Source: Bacteroidota bacterium (GTDB lineage Bacteria; Bacteroidota; Bacteroidia; Chitinophagales; LD1). From it: a DNA stretch of 8,049 nt. The stretch's first letter is position 1; each line of letters opens with the position of its first letter. Under the pieces are notes generated by a model, which did no database searches, was not told the origin of the DNA, and was given only the letters and a program-made list of their open reading frames with translations. Where the stretch lies: contig CANGXE010000055.1 in the NCBI GenBank assembly GCA_947457525.1, positions 1 to 8,049 on the forward strand, read 5' to 3'. Of the stretch, positions 7,607 to 8,049 are shown piece after piece. The translations under genes and the position numbers were made by a program.

Positions 7607-7864
7607 ATGGCCAACCACAAATCAGCAAAAAAACGCACTCGTCAAATTGCAAAACGCAGATTGTTTAATCGTTACTATGCGAAAACCACTCGTAATGCTA
7701 TCAGAGATATTCGCGCAGAAAAAGACGGAAAATCAGCAGAAGTAGCTCTTCCGAAAGTATTTGCTTTGCTAGACAAATTGGCTAAGCGTGGTTATATCCA
7801 TAAAAACAAGTCAGCAAATTTGAAAAGCGGATTAACCAAAAGAGTAACTTCTTTGAAAAAGTAA
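7607..7864 (+). CDS. rpsT: 30S ribosomal protein S20
   Basis: The product has 85 residues and begins MANHKSAKKRTRQ, the hallmark N-terminus of bacterial S20. It continues with arginine- and lysine-rich helices (NRYYAKTTRNAIRDIR at about 21-36) and the conserved C-terminal HKNKSANLKSGLTKRV region (about 65-80). S20 binds 16S rRNA early in 30S assembly. Length and charge are typical. It is transcribed alone from a well-matched promoter with a short leader and closed by a strong terminator 22 bases after the stop. There is no sign of the long autoregulatory leader seen for some ribosomal protein genes. It is divergent from sucA across a 228-base intergenic region. Confidence 0.98.
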   Translation: MANHKSAKKRTRQIAKRRLFNRYYAKTTRNAIRDIRAEKDGKSAEVALPKVFALLDKLAKRGYIHKNKSANLKSGLTKRVTSLKK

Positions 7865-7886
7865 TCCAAAACAAAACTTATAAATG

Positions 7887-7922
7887 AAAGGCGTTCCTCC
7901 AAGAACGCCTTTTTTTATTTTT
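7887..7922 (+). terminator. Rho-independent terminator of rpsT
   Basis: Arms AAAGGCGTTC (7887-7896) and GAACGCCTTT (7903-7912) are perfect 10-bp complements around a 6-base loop. They are followed by a T tract running to 7922 with a single A at 7917. It lies 22 bases past the S20 stop codon and 22 bases before the radC start. Confidence 0.93.
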
Positions 7923-7944
7923 AAGCCTAACTAATCTTTTTGAC

Positions 7945-8049
7945 ATGGAAGAAAATGAATACCTCTCCATTAAACAATGGGCAGAGGAAGACCGCCCGCG
8001 GGAAAAGTTATTATTGAAAGGCAAATCATCACTTAGTGATGCTGAGTTG
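7945..8049 (+). CDS. radC: RadC family (JAB-domain, UPF0758) protein, N-terminal fragment cut by the window edge
   Basis: An open frame of 35 codons runs from ATG 7945 to the last base with no stop. The peptide contains SIKQWAEEDRPREKLLLKGK followed by SSLSDAEL, the characteristic N-terminus of RadC/YicR proteins. In the full-length family this helix-hairpin-helix-like region precedes a JAB/MPN metalloprotease-fold domain with an HxHxxxD zinc motif, which lies outside the window. The family was named for DNA repair, but that role has been questioned and its true function is unclear. The start is chosen because the conserved region begins within ten residues of this ATG. It follows the rpsT terminator by 22 bases, and no convincing promoter is visible in that gap, so expression may depend on read-through. 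Confidence 0.9.
   Translation, partial: MEENEYLSIKQWAEEDRPREKLLLKGKSSLSDAEL

Noticed and set aside
7931..7942. Possible promoter for radC ending in TTTTTG
   Set aside because: The TA of the -7 consensus is absent (TC instead), no TTTG lies at the right distance, and the hairpin of the rpsT terminator occupies the upstream space.
1..8049. Search for a mobile element, phage module, defence system or CRISPR array
   Set aside because: No transposase, integrase, terminal inverted repeats, regularly spaced repeats or defence-family motifs were found; the complete genes are mostly housekeeping families.

Overview
The window looks like ordinary chromosomal DNA from a member of the Bacteroidota. This rests on several signs: a TTTG-N19-TATATTTG promoter of the Bacteroidota type upstream of the S20 gene, start codons without clear Shine-Dalgarno sequences, moderately AT-rich DNA, an outer-membrane barrel protein ending in Phe, and a small HExxH protein of a kind I know only from this phylum. 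I cannot name a genus from sequence alone.

Left part (1-1012, + strand): a tight three-gene run. It holds the last 88 codons of an outer-membrane-type protein, a 105-residue HExxH protein whose start overlaps the preceding stop, and a QueD/PTPS-family pterin synthase 8 bases further on. The pterin synthase ends tail to tail, by a 4-base overlap, with a minus-strand RmlD-like extended SDR (1009-1884).

Central part (1971-7378, - strand): a compact operon for the whole 2-oxoglutarate dehydrogenase complex. In transcription order it is sucA (E1), sucB (E2) and lpdA (E3), closed by a strong hairpin at 1915-1949. The three products convert 2-oxoglutarate, CoA and NAD+ to succinyl-CoA, CO2 and NADH. 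E1 decarboxylates on thiamine diphosphate, the lipoyl arm of E2 carries the succinyl group to CoA, and E3 reoxidises the lipoyl group.

Right part (7379-8049): a 228-base divergent intergenic region, then rpsT (ribosomal protein S20) with a well-matched promoter and a classic terminator, then the first 35 codons of radC, cut by the window edge.

All complete genes are intact and most belong to well-known families. I see no CRISPR array, insertion sequence, phage gene, tRNA or rRNA, and nothing that makes a convincing new multi-gene system. The points most worth a second look are the minimal HExxH protein, the eukaryote-like cysteine spacing in the pterin synthase, the inverted repeat bracketing the rpsT -33 element, and the antisense layout at the pterin synthase/SDR junction.
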